A DNA stretch of 64,000 nt from Halicephalobus mephisto (Eukaryota; Nematoda; Chromadorea; Rhabditida; Panagrolaimidae): assembly GCA_009193035.1 (NCBI GenBank), contig SWDT01000086.1:1-64000 (forward strand), written 5' to 3'. How positions within the stretch are numbered: position 1 is the stretch's first letter; every line of letters begins with the position of its first letter. The notes below the pieces were generated by a model that ran no database searches, was not told where the DNA came from, and saw nothing but the letters and a program-made list of their open reading frames with translations. The position numbers and the translations under genes were made by a program. Positions 19,027-28,919 of the stretch are shown in pieces.

Positions 19027-22000
19027 TCACGGAATTTTTTTGATTTTTTTCGAAAAAACTTCGATAGGGACGACTGGAGCAGAGGATTCCTTCGAAATGA
19101 TCTGGTAGGTGATACTGTAGCCCATCTCTTCTGTGAATCCATCGCTCTGGAAGTTGGCAGAAAGATACGGTCCTGAAGACATGTAGGTGGAGCCTTCGAA
19201 GATTTCTCCAGAAAGTCTGAAAATTACTGTATTGTAAAATTCGAACATTTTTGCGAAATTGTCTCGACAGGAATTTTCAGAACTTGTTAGAAGTCCCGAA
19301 AAACCTCGATTTTGGATGATTCTGGAAGATTCAACTAGGTTCTAGAAAAATTCTAGAATCTTCTGAGATTTTTGAAAATTCTTGAAGGTTTCTGAATTTT
19401 CAACTTGGATTCTGAAAGATTCTAGAGAAATTTCAGAATCTTGCATTAAACTTTAAAATATTTCTAAATTTTCTGAAAGGTTTCTGAATCCTTAATTTCA
19501 ATTCTGGAAGTTTCTAATAATTCCTACAAGATTCTGGAAAATTCTAAAAAAATTTTATAATCTTCTATAATGTTTTCGAAGACTTCAGAAGCTTTAATTT
19601 CAATTTTGGAGATTTCTACAGAAATTTTTGAAAATTTTAAAATTAAAAAAATATTTAAATTTTAGAGTATTTTAAAATTAAAAAATTATTTAAATTTTTG
19701 AAAATTTTGAAATTAAAAAAAAGTATTTAAATTTTGAAAATTTTAAAATTAAAAAAATTATTTAAATTTTTGAAAATTTTAAAATTAAAAAATTATTTAA
19801 ATTTTTGAAAATTTTAAAATTAAAAAATTATTTAAATTTTTGAAAATTTTAAAATTAAAAAAATATTTAAATTTTTGAAAATTTTAAAATTAAAAAAGTA
19901 TTTAAATTTTTGAAAATCTCACTGAATGAGTAACGGAGCGGAATTATCAGGACCGTCGTATATGTTCAAAACGTCATACTGTCCTTCAGTAAAAAAGTTG
20001 TTGACAGTAAGGATGATGTAAGTGTTTTCGACGCCGTTCCCGATCAGATAGTTGCAGTTGCTGTTGTTCGGGTAATTGGTCGGGTACTCGGGAGAAACGA
20101 ACACCCCAAACGAATCGCCGTATTTTTCCTTCGGACATCCGTCTCCAGTGGGATTTTCACGGATATCTGAAATCTCAAATAATCATTATTTTAAATAAAA
20201 TTAAAAAAAATTTTTTTAATAAAATAATTTCGAAAAGTTTTTAATAAAATAATTTTTAAAAAAAGATTTTGGAATTTTTCGAAATTTGAAAAGCCTTCAG
20301 AATCCTCTATAAAATTCTAAAAAGTTTCGAAATCTTTTGGAAAATTTTTGATTTCATCGGATTCTGAAGTTTTCTGACGATTCTTACGAGATTCTAACAA
20401 GTTTCAGAATCCTCTATGAAGTATTAAAAAATTTTAGTCTTCCGAAAATTTTTTGATTTTATCGGATTCTGAAAAATTCGAATAATTTTTACGAGATTCT
20501 AACAAGTTTCAGAATCTTCTAAAATTTTAAAAAATTTCGAAATCTTGCAAAAAATTTTTGATTTCATCGGATTCTGAAGTCTTCTGACGATTCTTACGAG
20601 ATTCTAACAAGTTTCAGAATCTTCTAAAATTTTAAAAAATTTCGAAATCTTTTGGAAAATTTTTGATTTCATCGGATTCTGATTTCTTAGAAGAAATTCA
20701 AACTTAAAAATACAGTGTTTGTCGAATGATAAATCCGGAACTAAATCGAGAACAAAGATGATTGTACTTTGGTGCTTTAAACACCAAAAAAGAAAACTCA
20801 CCATTTGTGATGATGAATTTGGCGTAAAATCCGACACCAGTATTGTACTCATCAGAATGAAAATAAATCATCATTGTGTTCGAAAGGTCAGTACGGTAGA
20901 TCGCAGTTGTTGTGTTATTTCCACTAATTCTAAAAAAACAAAAATTATTACGAAATAGTCTCGAGACGAAATTTTAGAACTTTAAAAACTACAGTAATTT
21001 ATAACTTCGATTTTTTCAATAGGTATTTCGTAATCTGTAATATACTGTAAAAGTATTTTAAAAACAAAAATTATTACGAAATAGTTTTAAAACAAAATTT
21101 CAGCACTTTAAAACTACAGTAATTTACAGTTTTAATCTTCTTCAATAGGTATTTCGTAATCTGTAATATCCTGTAAAAATGTTTTAAAAACAAAAATTAT
21201 TACGAAATAGTTTTAAAACAAAATTTTAGAACTTTTAAAACTACAGTAATTTACAATTTTAATCTTCTTCAATAAGTGTTTCATAATCCTAGAAGATATC
21301 GTAACCAATAATGTACTGTAAAAAATTTGTATTTTAAAAACTCAAAAATAAACTTTTTTAAGAAATAGTCTCAGAACGAAATTTTAGAACTTTAAAAACT
21401 ACAGTAATCTACGTGACAATCTTAGTCACGCTCAATAATTAATTTTTTAAGAATTTTTTTATAGATGAATTTCAAAACTTTTTAGATCAAGATATGTAAA
21501 GTACACAGTCCTCTACATACCCTCAGGGATTGGTTTTCATATACAAAATAATACATATTTTAAAAATCATAATTAATACCCTAATAACTTTAGAAAAAAA
21601 CTAATTTTATAAAATAAATAAATTTTACAAAAAAAGTTAATTTTATAAAAAAAATAAGTTTTATAAAAAAATTTAATTTTATAGAAAAAATAAGTTTTAT
21701 AAAAAAAGCTTAATTTTATAAAAAAAAGCTTAATTTTATGGAAAAAATAAGTTTTACAAAAAAAGTTAATTTTATAAAAAAAGTTAATTTTATAAAAAAA
21801 AGCTTAATTTTATGGAAAAAATAAGTTTTACAAAAAAAGTTAATTTTATAAAAAAAGTTAATTTTATAAAAAAAAGCTTAATTTTATGGAAAAAATAAGT
21901 TTTACAAAAAAAGTTAATTTTATAAAAAAAATAAAAACAAACTCCGCAACCATATTGGTGGAAGGTTCGTCACCATCGTACAGCGTGACGTAATCGTAAT

Positions 22001-22328
22001 TTGGTTCTGTCTGGAAAATGTAGAAAACTAAAGCCACTTTGGACCCTGTTGTTCCCTAAAAATGGAAATTAAAAATATCCCAAATACAGTACCCCACTTG
22101 GATTTTGTAGTAGCAATCGGTGGAATTTGGATAATTTCCGGGAAAATTTGGAGAATAAACATATCCGGAAGTTTCGTTTTCCCAGATGAGGTCGGAACAG
22201 AGGACCGGATTTTGGGGTTCCATGGGGGGCACGAAACCACCGTAAACCCCACCTTCTCTGTACAGTGGATGACCTGATGTACAGTAAACCATAATCCATA
22301 GAAACAAAAAATTTATTTCTTTTTTCAT
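19027..22328 (-). CDS. Secreted protein with two CUB domains
   Basis: Exons on the minus strand are 22328-22098, 22055-21943, 20929-20802, 20166-19923 and 19216-19027. All are GT-AG with matching phases and give 301 aa. A signal peptide (MKKEINFLFLWIMVYCTSG) precedes CUB domain 1 (about 44-157), with Cys44, YSPNFPGNYPNSTDCYYKI, YDYVTLYDGD and NTMMIYFHSDEY. CUB domain 2 (about 168-285) has Cys168, VSPEYPTNYPNNSNCNYLI, YDVLNIYDGPD and LSANFQSDG. Both keep the first Cys pair; the second Cys pair of vertebrate CUBs is absent. CUB modules mediate extracellular protein or glycan binding, and in worms CUB proteins are often induced by infection or stress, but nothing here shows regulation. The tail is short and lysine-rich with no anchor. 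Confidence 0.88.
19260..19918. repeat. Repeats in CUB-gene intron 4
   Basis: 19260-19620 is degenerate TTCTGAA/TTCTAGAA sequence. 19630-19918 is a clean ~35-bp tandem (AAAATTAAAAAATTATTTAA, ATTTTTGAAAATTTT) in about eight copies. Confidence 0.85.
20200..20690. repeat. ~120-bp tandem repeat in CUB-gene intron 3
   Basis: Three to four copies with ATCGGATTCTGAAGT, CTGACGATTCTTACGAGATT, CTAACAAGTTTCAGAATC and TTTTGGAAAATTTTTGATTT. Confidence 0.85.
20990..21430. repeat. ~118-bp tandem repeat in CUB-gene intron 2
   Basis: Three to four copies with ATTATTACGAAATAGTTTTA, AACAAAATTTTAGAACTTT, AAAACTACAGTAATTTAC and CTTCAATAGGTATTTCGTAA. The first copy has GTCTCGAGACG, tying it to the dispersed CGTCTCGAGAC motif. 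Confidence 0.85.
21590..21935. repeat. TAATTTTATAAAAAAA/AAGTTTTACAAAA array
   Basis: About 17 short units alternating TTAATTTTATAAAAAAA, AAGCTTAATTTTATGGAAA and AATAAGTTTTACAAAAAAAG. The distal part repeats with a 70-80 bp higher-order period. Confidence 0.9.
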
Positions 22329-22329
22329 T

Positions 22330-22600
22330 TTTGCAATTTTTTAAAAAAGAAAAAATGTCAAAACGAAGAACAATCGGCCGACCTGGACAGGTTATCGAAA
22401 ATGACTCAATAAATTTGAGAAACGTTAATCCGGCCAAACAGGAAAAAAATCTCCGTCATTGATCAAATATATTCATTTTTTTAATCCTGAAATGATCGAG
22501 GAAATTTTTAGAAACTGACCCGGAAAAGCTGAACAAACAAGTCTGGCATCGAAACGTGACCTGGATGCCAGACATGAAACCACAAAGGTAAAAATCCAAG
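22330..22600 (-). promoter_or_regulatory. Upstream region of the CUB gene with a 10-bp stem-loop
   Basis: Non-repetitive, moderately GC-rich. It includes a perfect inverted repeat GTCTGGCATC (22541-22550) and GATGCCAGAC (22564-22573) around a 13-nt loop. It lies 5' of the CUB start codon and may hold the promoter. No splice acceptor is seen next to the CUB ATG. Confidence 0.35.
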
Positions 22601-22719
22601 TAATTTTGAATTCACAGAGCTTCATTGCTCAAATTTTCCTGAATAAAATTAAAATTTTTGAATGAAATAATAAAAATGCTTAAAATTATTGAATAAAATA
22701 AAAAAAGGATTTTAGAAAT

Positions 22720-23215
22720 TTTCAGAACTTTGAAAAATCACAAAAACACAAAATTTCGTAATTTTTGGTCCTGACTGGAAAGTTTCCAAATTTCGTGTCG
22801 AGATTATTTTTCAAACTTTTGTTAAAAATATTTCTGTTTTTATGTTAGAATAACTTTATAATATTGAAAAATCACAAAATATGGAATTTCGTAATTTTTG
22901 GTCCTGACTGGAAAGTTTCCAAATTTCGTGTCGAGATTATTTTTTGTTTAAAATATTTCTGTTTTTATGTTAGAATGACTTTAGAAGTTACTGAATAACT
23001 TTATAATGTTAAAAAGTCACAAAATACAAAATTTCGCAATTTTTGGTCCTGACTGGAAAGTTTCCAAATTTCGTGTCGAGAGTATTTTTCAAACTTTTGT
23101 TTAAAATGTTTCTGTTTTTATATTAGCATAATTTAGAACTTCAAAAAATACATAAATATTAATTTTTGGTCCTGATTGGAAAATTCAAAATTCGTGTTGA
23201 GACAGTTGAAATACT
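22720..23215. repeat. ~130-bp tandem repeat with TTTCGTGTCGAGA
   Basis: Four copies with AATTTCGTAATTTTTGGTCC, TGACTGGAAAGTTTCC, AAATTTCGTGTCGAGATTAT and TTCTGTTTTTATGTTAGAAT. The same unit type is at 4.6, 30.9 and 32.5 kb. Confidence 0.9.
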
Positions 23216-23605
23216 TTAAATATTTAAAATTTTTCATAACAATGAACTTTAATAACTGCTTAAAAAAATTTATTTCGAAAGAAAAATGTGATTTTACACA
23301 CAAAATCATTATCGGTCCAACATTTACTTCGATTACTTAATCCAGAGAAAAATCCTTGTTTGTTGAACAGGAGATAAACAAAACTTGGAAGCAGACAACA
23401 CATCGAAAGAACTGCTTGTTTTCTGACATTGTAACACAACTGATAAGAAGGAATGAGAGAAATTCAGAATACTGTCGAAAAGTCGGCCGAGAAAAGAATT
23501 TGGTCACTTGACGAACTCTATTTTGAGACCTCTTATCAAATACGTGACCTTTGTACAACTTTGTTCAACAGCCTATGTGTAATGAATTCTTCATTCTATT
23601 TATAG
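23216..23605. other. Unique AT-rich region, no gene recognised
   Basis: A 73-codon minus-strand frame (23558-23337) exists, but it has no recognisable domain, signal or splice partner. Confidence 0.3.
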
Positions 23606-23639
23606 AATGATTTTATTCATTAATCCCTCTGTACATTGA

Positions 23640-23970
23640 TTTGCTTATCCGTTCGTACATATGTACATTCGTTCATTTGTCTGTTCATTCGCTTGTCTAT
23701 TTGTTCATTTGTTTATTCATTTATCCGTTTACTTATTTCTGTTCATTCCCTTATATATTCATTTCTTTATGCCTCTTTGTTTGCTTGTCCATTTGTACAT
23801 TCGTCCATTTGTGCATTCGTCCATCTGTCTATTTGTTCGTTTGTTCCTTTATCTCTACGTTTATTCATGTTCGTTTGTTCATTTGTCCGGTCGTTCATCT
23901 GTCTGTTTCTTTGTCTCTACGTTTATTCATGTCCATTTGTCCGTTTGTCCATTTATAAGTTCGTTTTTTT
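23640..23970. repeat. Degenerate TTCATTTGTCYG tetranucleotide-type array
   Basis: Dense 4-bp-phased repeat (TTCATTTGTCTG, TTCGTTCATTTG, TTTGTCCATTTG). All three plus frames stay open because the unit lacks stops; their Ser/Phe/Cys/Leu-rich peptides are artefacts. Confidence 0.85.
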
Positions 23971-23989
23971 GTTTCTAAATTTTTCTAAA

Positions 23990-24370
23990 CCAGATAAATA
24001 AGTGTTCGATCGTCAGTTTTCATAATACTGATACTAAATTCACTTCATATGTGATTCAAGTAAAATAATTTTAGACGATGCGGAATCTTAAAAATGATAA
24101 TTTCCACTTGTTCTTTATAAAACGAATAATGCTTTTTTGTCCGTTTGTATCTGTAGACTTGTTTTTAAATCTCGTAAATCATTATTCAATCAGTAGCTGT
24201 CGTACCACTGATACTAAATTTAATCTGCATGTACTTCAAATATAGTAATCTTACTGTTGGATCGGCCACTTCGTTCTTAGTGAGTAGCACAACCAACAAG
24301 GAGTATTCGGTCCCGAAAGGATTTCTTTAACATCAACCAGAGCGTATACAATTCCTTTTTATGGGAATTG
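23990..24370. repeat. Two diverged ~165-bp direct repeats and unique DNA
   Basis: Copies at about 23995-24085 and 24170-24255 share AATCAT/GTTCGATCGTCAG, ACTGATACTAAATT and TGTACTTCAAATATAGTAAT-like segments. The rest to 24370 is unique. Confidence 0.5.
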
Positions 24371-24372
24371 CT

Positions 24373-24445
24373 ATACCGTATTTCCTCTAAAATAAGTCTC
24401 GAAACTTATTTCAGAAAGGGGCTTATTTTAGAGGAAATACGGTAT
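24373..24445. mobile_element. 73-bp hairpin element with 24-bp perfect arms
   Basis: ATACCGTATTTCCTCTAAAA continues to 24396 as the left arm, and its exact reverse complement runs 24422-24445 around a 25-bp centre. The outer bases are TA-rich. This looks like a tiny MITE-type or foldback insertion. Confidence 0.75.
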
Positions 24446-25118
24446 GAGTTTGTTGGGTATCTCGAGTTCGACATAGGTTTTGGCATTGTGCCTCAGGCAT
24501 CTGTTAAATGAACTTCTCTACGACATCTTCCTTTTCATCCTTACGAGGACCACTCAGACCGACAAATAGAACACAATATACAAGACCTTAAAGATCGCAA
24601 CTTCCAAATATTAGTTGCTTCATTTCAACTTCTGAAGATTTTCCATAAACCTTCCAGAATGTAGTTTCTGATTTAAAATTTTCCAAAAAAATTATTTCCA
24701 ATAAATGTGAATTTAACCGATTTAGAAGAACTTTAAAGTGCGTTTACTTTGTTCAAAGTTTGTTCTCTTTTATACACCGAAAATGAACAAAATGATAATA
24801 GTGAATATCTCATCTAAGTCTTGACGTCAACAGAAATACCTCGCGAACGAATTTCCTTATCTAGCAAACTGATTACCTGGTACTCGAATTCTTTACGTCG
24901 GAACAAAGGATTGGCTTCGAAGTTTCCGGGATTAACTCCAGAAATAAGATTGATTAAAACTATTTCCCCAAAAATCGATTTCGGATTAAACTTTATGTTC
25001 AGAAAACTTGAAAATGATCTTCAGAATTTGCATTTGAATAATTTATTTATTACAGTTATAATCTTTAAGATTCTGTATCTTTAAAGTTTTTAAATTTCAA
25101 ATATTTGCAGAATTTGAT
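24446..25118. other. Unique region, no gene recognised
   Basis: Mixed composition. A frame at 24821-25084 (+) has no domain or start context. GC-richer at 24450-24610 without recognisable coding content. Confidence 0.3.
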
Positions 25119-25119
25119 A

Positions 25120-25296
25120 TAATCGAACTTGGATATAATATACCCCCTTGGAACAGGCCAAAGTGTATGTTATAAGAAAGGATATATCATAGGGGAGGTA
25201 AATTTGAAGACAGAGTAACCAAACTCACTCACCCAGATCGTATGCTATAGCAGGAGATATGTTATAGTGAGGATATCTTATATCCAAGTTATACTG
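25120..25296. mobile_element. MITE copy 1, CAGT-type termini
   Basis: About 177 bp with inverted ends TCGAACTTGGATATAATA and ATCCAAGTTATACTG, and the same body as the copies at 25324 and 55267 (CCCCTTGGAACAGGCC, GTTATAAGAAAGGATATATC). The left terminus is decayed. Confidence 0.85.
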
Positions 25297-25323
25297 TATT
25301 TCAAGTTTAGAAATTTCGAAATA

Positions 25324-25500
25324 CAGTCGAACTTGGATATAATATACCCCCTTGGAACAGGCCAAAGTGTATGTTATAAGAAAGGATATATCATAGAGGG
25401 GGTAAATTTGAACGCAGACTAACCAAACACACTCATTCACACCGTATGTTATAGCAGGAGATATGTTATAGTGAGGATATCTTATATCCAAGTTATACTG
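25324..25500. mobile_element. MITE copy 2, intact termini
   Basis: 177 bp beginning TA-CAGTCGAACTTGGATATAA and ending TTATATCCAAGTTATACTG, with terminal inverted repeats of about 19 bp. CAGT ends next to TA fit non-autonomous Tc1/mariner-pogo (Tigger-like) elements. It lies tandem with copy 1, 27 bp away. Confidence 0.88.
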
Positions 25501-25559
25501 CATTACTATTCTGAAAACTTTTGGCGAAGTTCTTTATCAAGTTCGGAATCGGATCTGCG

Positions 25560-25985
25560 AACAAAATAGTAAACAAATAAGTACAGAAATTGCTAAAAGT
25601 ACAGATTTATAAACATAAACGAATAAATGCATAAGCACACAAATTAATACATTAACAAGTATGCAAATGAACAATTATGTAAAGGTACAATCTGACGAAC
25701 TTGCAAACGAACAGATATACAAATGTACAAATATACTAGTGTACAAGCGTATAGACAACGAACTAATGAACTGACAAGTATAAAGATTTACGAATTAACA
25801 AATGGACAAGTGTAAAAACGTATAATCTGACAAACGTACAGACGTACAGAATTACAAACTGACAAATTTGCAAATGGACATTAGGCAAACGGAAAAACAA
25901 ACGTGTGACAAATAAGGAAACAAATAGATGGATAAGTAAATAGATAAACAGAAAAATCATTTAGATACATAAGAGGAAAAATGTG
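25560..25985. repeat. ACAAATGGACAAG tetranucleotide-type array, inverse of 23.64 kb
   Basis: Degenerate 4-bp-phased repeat (GACAAATTTGCAAATGGACA, AACGAACAGATATACAAATG). It is the reverse-complement sense of the 23640-23970 array. Confidence 0.8.
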
Positions 25986-26201
25986 ACATAAACAATTGCT
26001 GAATGAATAATCCAAGTTTGAAGAGAATTTCCCAATATCATTAAATGTGAGAAAATTTTTTGAATCTCGTGGAATTCAGAATTGTCATCTAATCAAACAC
26101 AATTATTGAATAATGCCATAGGGAACAGGGAAAATAAAGGATTGTCTTCTGTTGGATCTTATTTATTAAGCCCCAAATTTCCATCAAATTCATTTTCAAA
26201 C

Positions 26202-28351
26202 ATGATTCTTAAACTTTTAATTTTGTCGAATCTGGTTTACCCAGCTTTATCCCAGCCAAGTAACAACACCAGATATCTGGATAACGGACATGTTACTTTT
26301 TGTGAGTTTTTAGCTTTTTTGCAAAAGTAGAAGATAGGGTTTAAAATACTTGACGGACTTAGACAGAATCCCCACAGGTGACCAGTAGTCCTAAATCAGA
26401 GTTCTTATCCCCTTTATCTTCTTTCCTTTACAGCTGGATAAAGTGCACTAAGAAAGCTAATACAGTAAGAGGTTAGAATTTTCCTACGAATAGAAAAGTA
26501 CGTTGTAGATTTGCCGAACTGCTGTTAAAAACGAATTTAATCCGTTCTACTTTTTTATCTTGGCTGTAAATGAAAGAAGAAAAAGTGTCAAGAATAGCCA
26601 ATACAGTAGGAATATGCAATTTCCCTATATGTAGGAAAACCTTCCAAAGCAATAAGATCTCATCAAAGTAAACTCCGTTACCTCTTACTACTTTTATCTC
26701 AATTGCACATGATAGAAGATAAAGTACATTTAAAATAGTCTATACAGTAGGAACTTACAATTTCTACATTCCTTTGTTCCACCTGTATATCAAAGCAAAA
26801 ATTGCCAAGCACTATTACCACATATATTTAACGTATGTGGGGGCTTTTTGGTCCTTTCTCTCCCACACTATATAAGGGCAGCTTGGGTACTGCTTGCAGG
26901 TGCCAACGTCTTCCATCGTGCGCGATCCTGGGCTAGACGTGATCAAGCTGTTTTCGCGTCTGGATTTTTCGTGTTGTGTTCATCTGTCATCTTCTTCATC
27001 GGATCCGTCCAGCGCATTCTGGGGCGTCCTCGACCTCTTTTAAAGCCTAGGGCTTCCCATATCTTGTAGATGGTCTCTACATAAGCAAAAGAAAATGTTT
27101 TTACACAACAGGACTGTTTCTTACAAAAATGTCCCTATTCTTGATATCTTTTACATTTGAAAGGAAATAAAGTATACTAAGAATACCTAATACATACACT
27201 AAAATAGGTGCATGGTATATGATGGTTTATACATTAAAACGGCTCTGATGTATTGGATAAATTATATTTAATGTATCGATATATTAAGTTTATATCAATG
27301 CATTGTATTTGATGTACCATAATCTATATATCAATTCATTAAAACAGCTCTGATATATGTATAAATTTAAACAGATTTGATATATTAGATATATTATATG
27401 TAATATATAGTTTCATTAAGACCATAAAAAAGCGTAACTTAACTCCGTAACAATTGCGAAATGTAACAATCGTTATATTTTTGATGAATATGTGACATTT
27501 GTGACGAAAAATAAAAAATAATAGTGATGATTTACATTTGTTACTAAACTAAAAGTTACACTTATTTTTGCATATTAAGTATCATTATCAAAATAAAGTT
27601 CTAAAATCTTCTCACAAATAGAAAGTTTCTAAATTAACTAAATCCCGTCGAAAAAATCTACTTTTACAGTAATTTTAATAATAACTAAATTTATTTAGTC
27701 ACGTCCGATCTGAACCCGCTGATCTCGACCATCATCTCCTGCGACGACTTTTGGACGTCTGAAAACCGGACATCAGTGAAATATTCGTTTTTTTTCAACT
27801 TCAGTTCTGAACTTCCAGAAAACGTAAAACTCAGATGGATATCCGACAATCGAGCGGTCTTCTGGTTGACTTATCCGAAAATTTTTAACAACGGGATTTA
27901 CTCATGTTGTGTCGGACTTTATTCAACTACATGTTACAACACTGCGGTGACTGTCCATGAAAACTTCCATTATGATGTCAGTTTGGTGGATACTGTAGCG
28001 GTATCGACGGAAAGAAACAATTATTTTAGAGTTTTTAACGATTCTACAGTATCCATCACAAGTTGCAAAATCAACTCGACGGACTCGGTGAAACCAGTTG
28101 AGGAACCCGACCTACCGTACTCCAAAGGCTACGGACAACTGGTACTCCGATCCATGAACGACTCGTCTTACGGTATCTACAATTGCAGCGGAATAGATTC
28201 AAATTCGAATTTTTTTCAAAGAGTTTTCAATTTGGTTAAGTCAGAATCCGCAGAATACCCTTGGGCAAAGAAGGATTTCATCTGCAATTCCGGATTCAGA
28301 TGCACTTTTAAATTTATTTTGTTATTCATTTTTCTGTGTCGAGGTCTATAA
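26202..28351 (+). CDS. Ig-like secreted or GPI-anchored protein
   Basis: Two exons, 26202-26301 and 27699-28351, joined in phase, give 250 aa. A signal peptide (MILKLLILSNLVYPALS) is followed by two immunoglobulin-like segments: the first around residues 45-120 ends in NGIYSCCVGLYSTTCYNTAV, the second around 120-205 ends in DSSYGIYNCSGIDS; both resemble the 'D.G.Y.C' F-strand of Ig folds. Many N-glycosylation sequons (NNT, NRT, NFS, NDS, NST, NCS). The C-terminus FKFILLFIFLCRGL is a hydrophobic tail fitting a GPI signal or short anchor. I do not recognise a named family. The intron carries a tandem repeat and a LINE remnant. Confidence 0.72.
26350..26815. repeat. ~165-bp diverged tandem repeat in the Ig-like gene intron
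   Basis: Three copies share TTTATCTTC or TTTATCTCA, AGAAGATAAAGT, AATACAGTAGGAA and TCTACTTTTTTATC-like segments. A partial fourth copy is at about 27100-27205, beyond the LINE fragment, so that fragment probably inserted into the array. Confidence 0.65.
26880..27086 (-). pseudogene. C-terminal remnant of a LINE-type reverse transcriptase
   Basis: On the minus strand the frame reads ...KIWEALGFKRGRGRPRM, RWTDPMKKM, then an in-frame TGA, then SRLAQDRARWKTLA. The order 'RGRPRMRWTD ... AQDR.RW..L' is the usual C-terminal tail of non-LTR retrotransposon polyproteins (RTE/Jockey-like). No upstream reverse-transcriptase domain is present, so it is a truncated, dead copy. It is much GC-richer than the intron around it. 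Confidence 0.75.
27205..27698. other. AT-rich distal intron of the Ig-like gene
   Basis: 27210-27420 is rich in ATATATTA-like words with short palindromes (GATATATTAGATATATTATA). The rest is unremarkable up to the acceptor TTATTTAG at 27698. Confidence 0.4.
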
Positions 28352-28355
28352 ACAA

Positions 28356-28705
28356 GTCGACGTCAAAGTCAAATTCGCAGTTTGCACGCAACATTCGGGC
28401 AGATCTGTGTCCATAAAACTCAAAATAGCAGTCTGCGCGCAGCATTCTAATAAATTGATCAGCATATTTGTATTTAAATTTATAAAAATTTTCAAATTAA
28501 AATAAACTTTGCACTGTGCGCGCAATATTCGGGCAGATCGGTCAACATGAAAATTAAAATAAATCTTGCACTGTGCGCGCAACGTTTGAGCAGGACTGAA
28601 AATATTTATTTTTACATATATAGAAATTTTTAAATTTAAATAAATCCGCAGTTTGCACGCAACATTCGGGCAAGTTGGCTTGCTCAATTGCTGTTCGAAA
28701 ATTCA
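28356..28705. repeat. Dispersed unit GCACGCAACATTCGGGCAG, five copies
   Basis: Five copies of a ~30-bp GC-rich core (GCAGTTTGCACGCAACATTC, GGGCAGATC) spaced 45-90 bp apart in AT-rich linkers. It is preceded by GACGTCAAAGTCAAATTC, like the 2.5-2.9 kb array, whose end (2920-2950) also holds one such core. The minus-strand open frames here are shadows. Confidence 0.8.
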
Positions 28706-28919
28706 ATTTGATTTTGATGTCGATCTTTTTAAAGACCACTATTTTTTAAAAATTAAGTTTATCCTTTATTTTTTAAAATTAATTTTTACACTTTTTAAAA
28801 ACGTAATTTTTTAGATTTACTTTTAAAAATTCTTCACGTAATTTTTATAATTTTTTAATGCGAAAATTATGAATAAACTTAGATTTGGACAAAGTGTATC
28901 TATAATACGATAATTGGAC

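Noticed and set aside
23636..24001. Three overlapping plus-strand frames rich in Ser, Cys, Phe, Leu and Ile, looking like a membrane protein
   Set aside because: All three frames stay open because the tetranucleotide-type repeat has no stops; no start context, splice sites or domain.
26848..27069. Plus-strand 73-codon frame over the GC-rich intronic patch
   Set aside because: The minus strand carries the recognisable LINE C-terminal tail; the plus frame is its shadow.
28346..28739. Minus-strand frames with NVACKLRIY-type repeated peptide
   Set aside because: The peptide repeats with the dispersed GCACGCAACATTCGGGCAG unit; not a gene.
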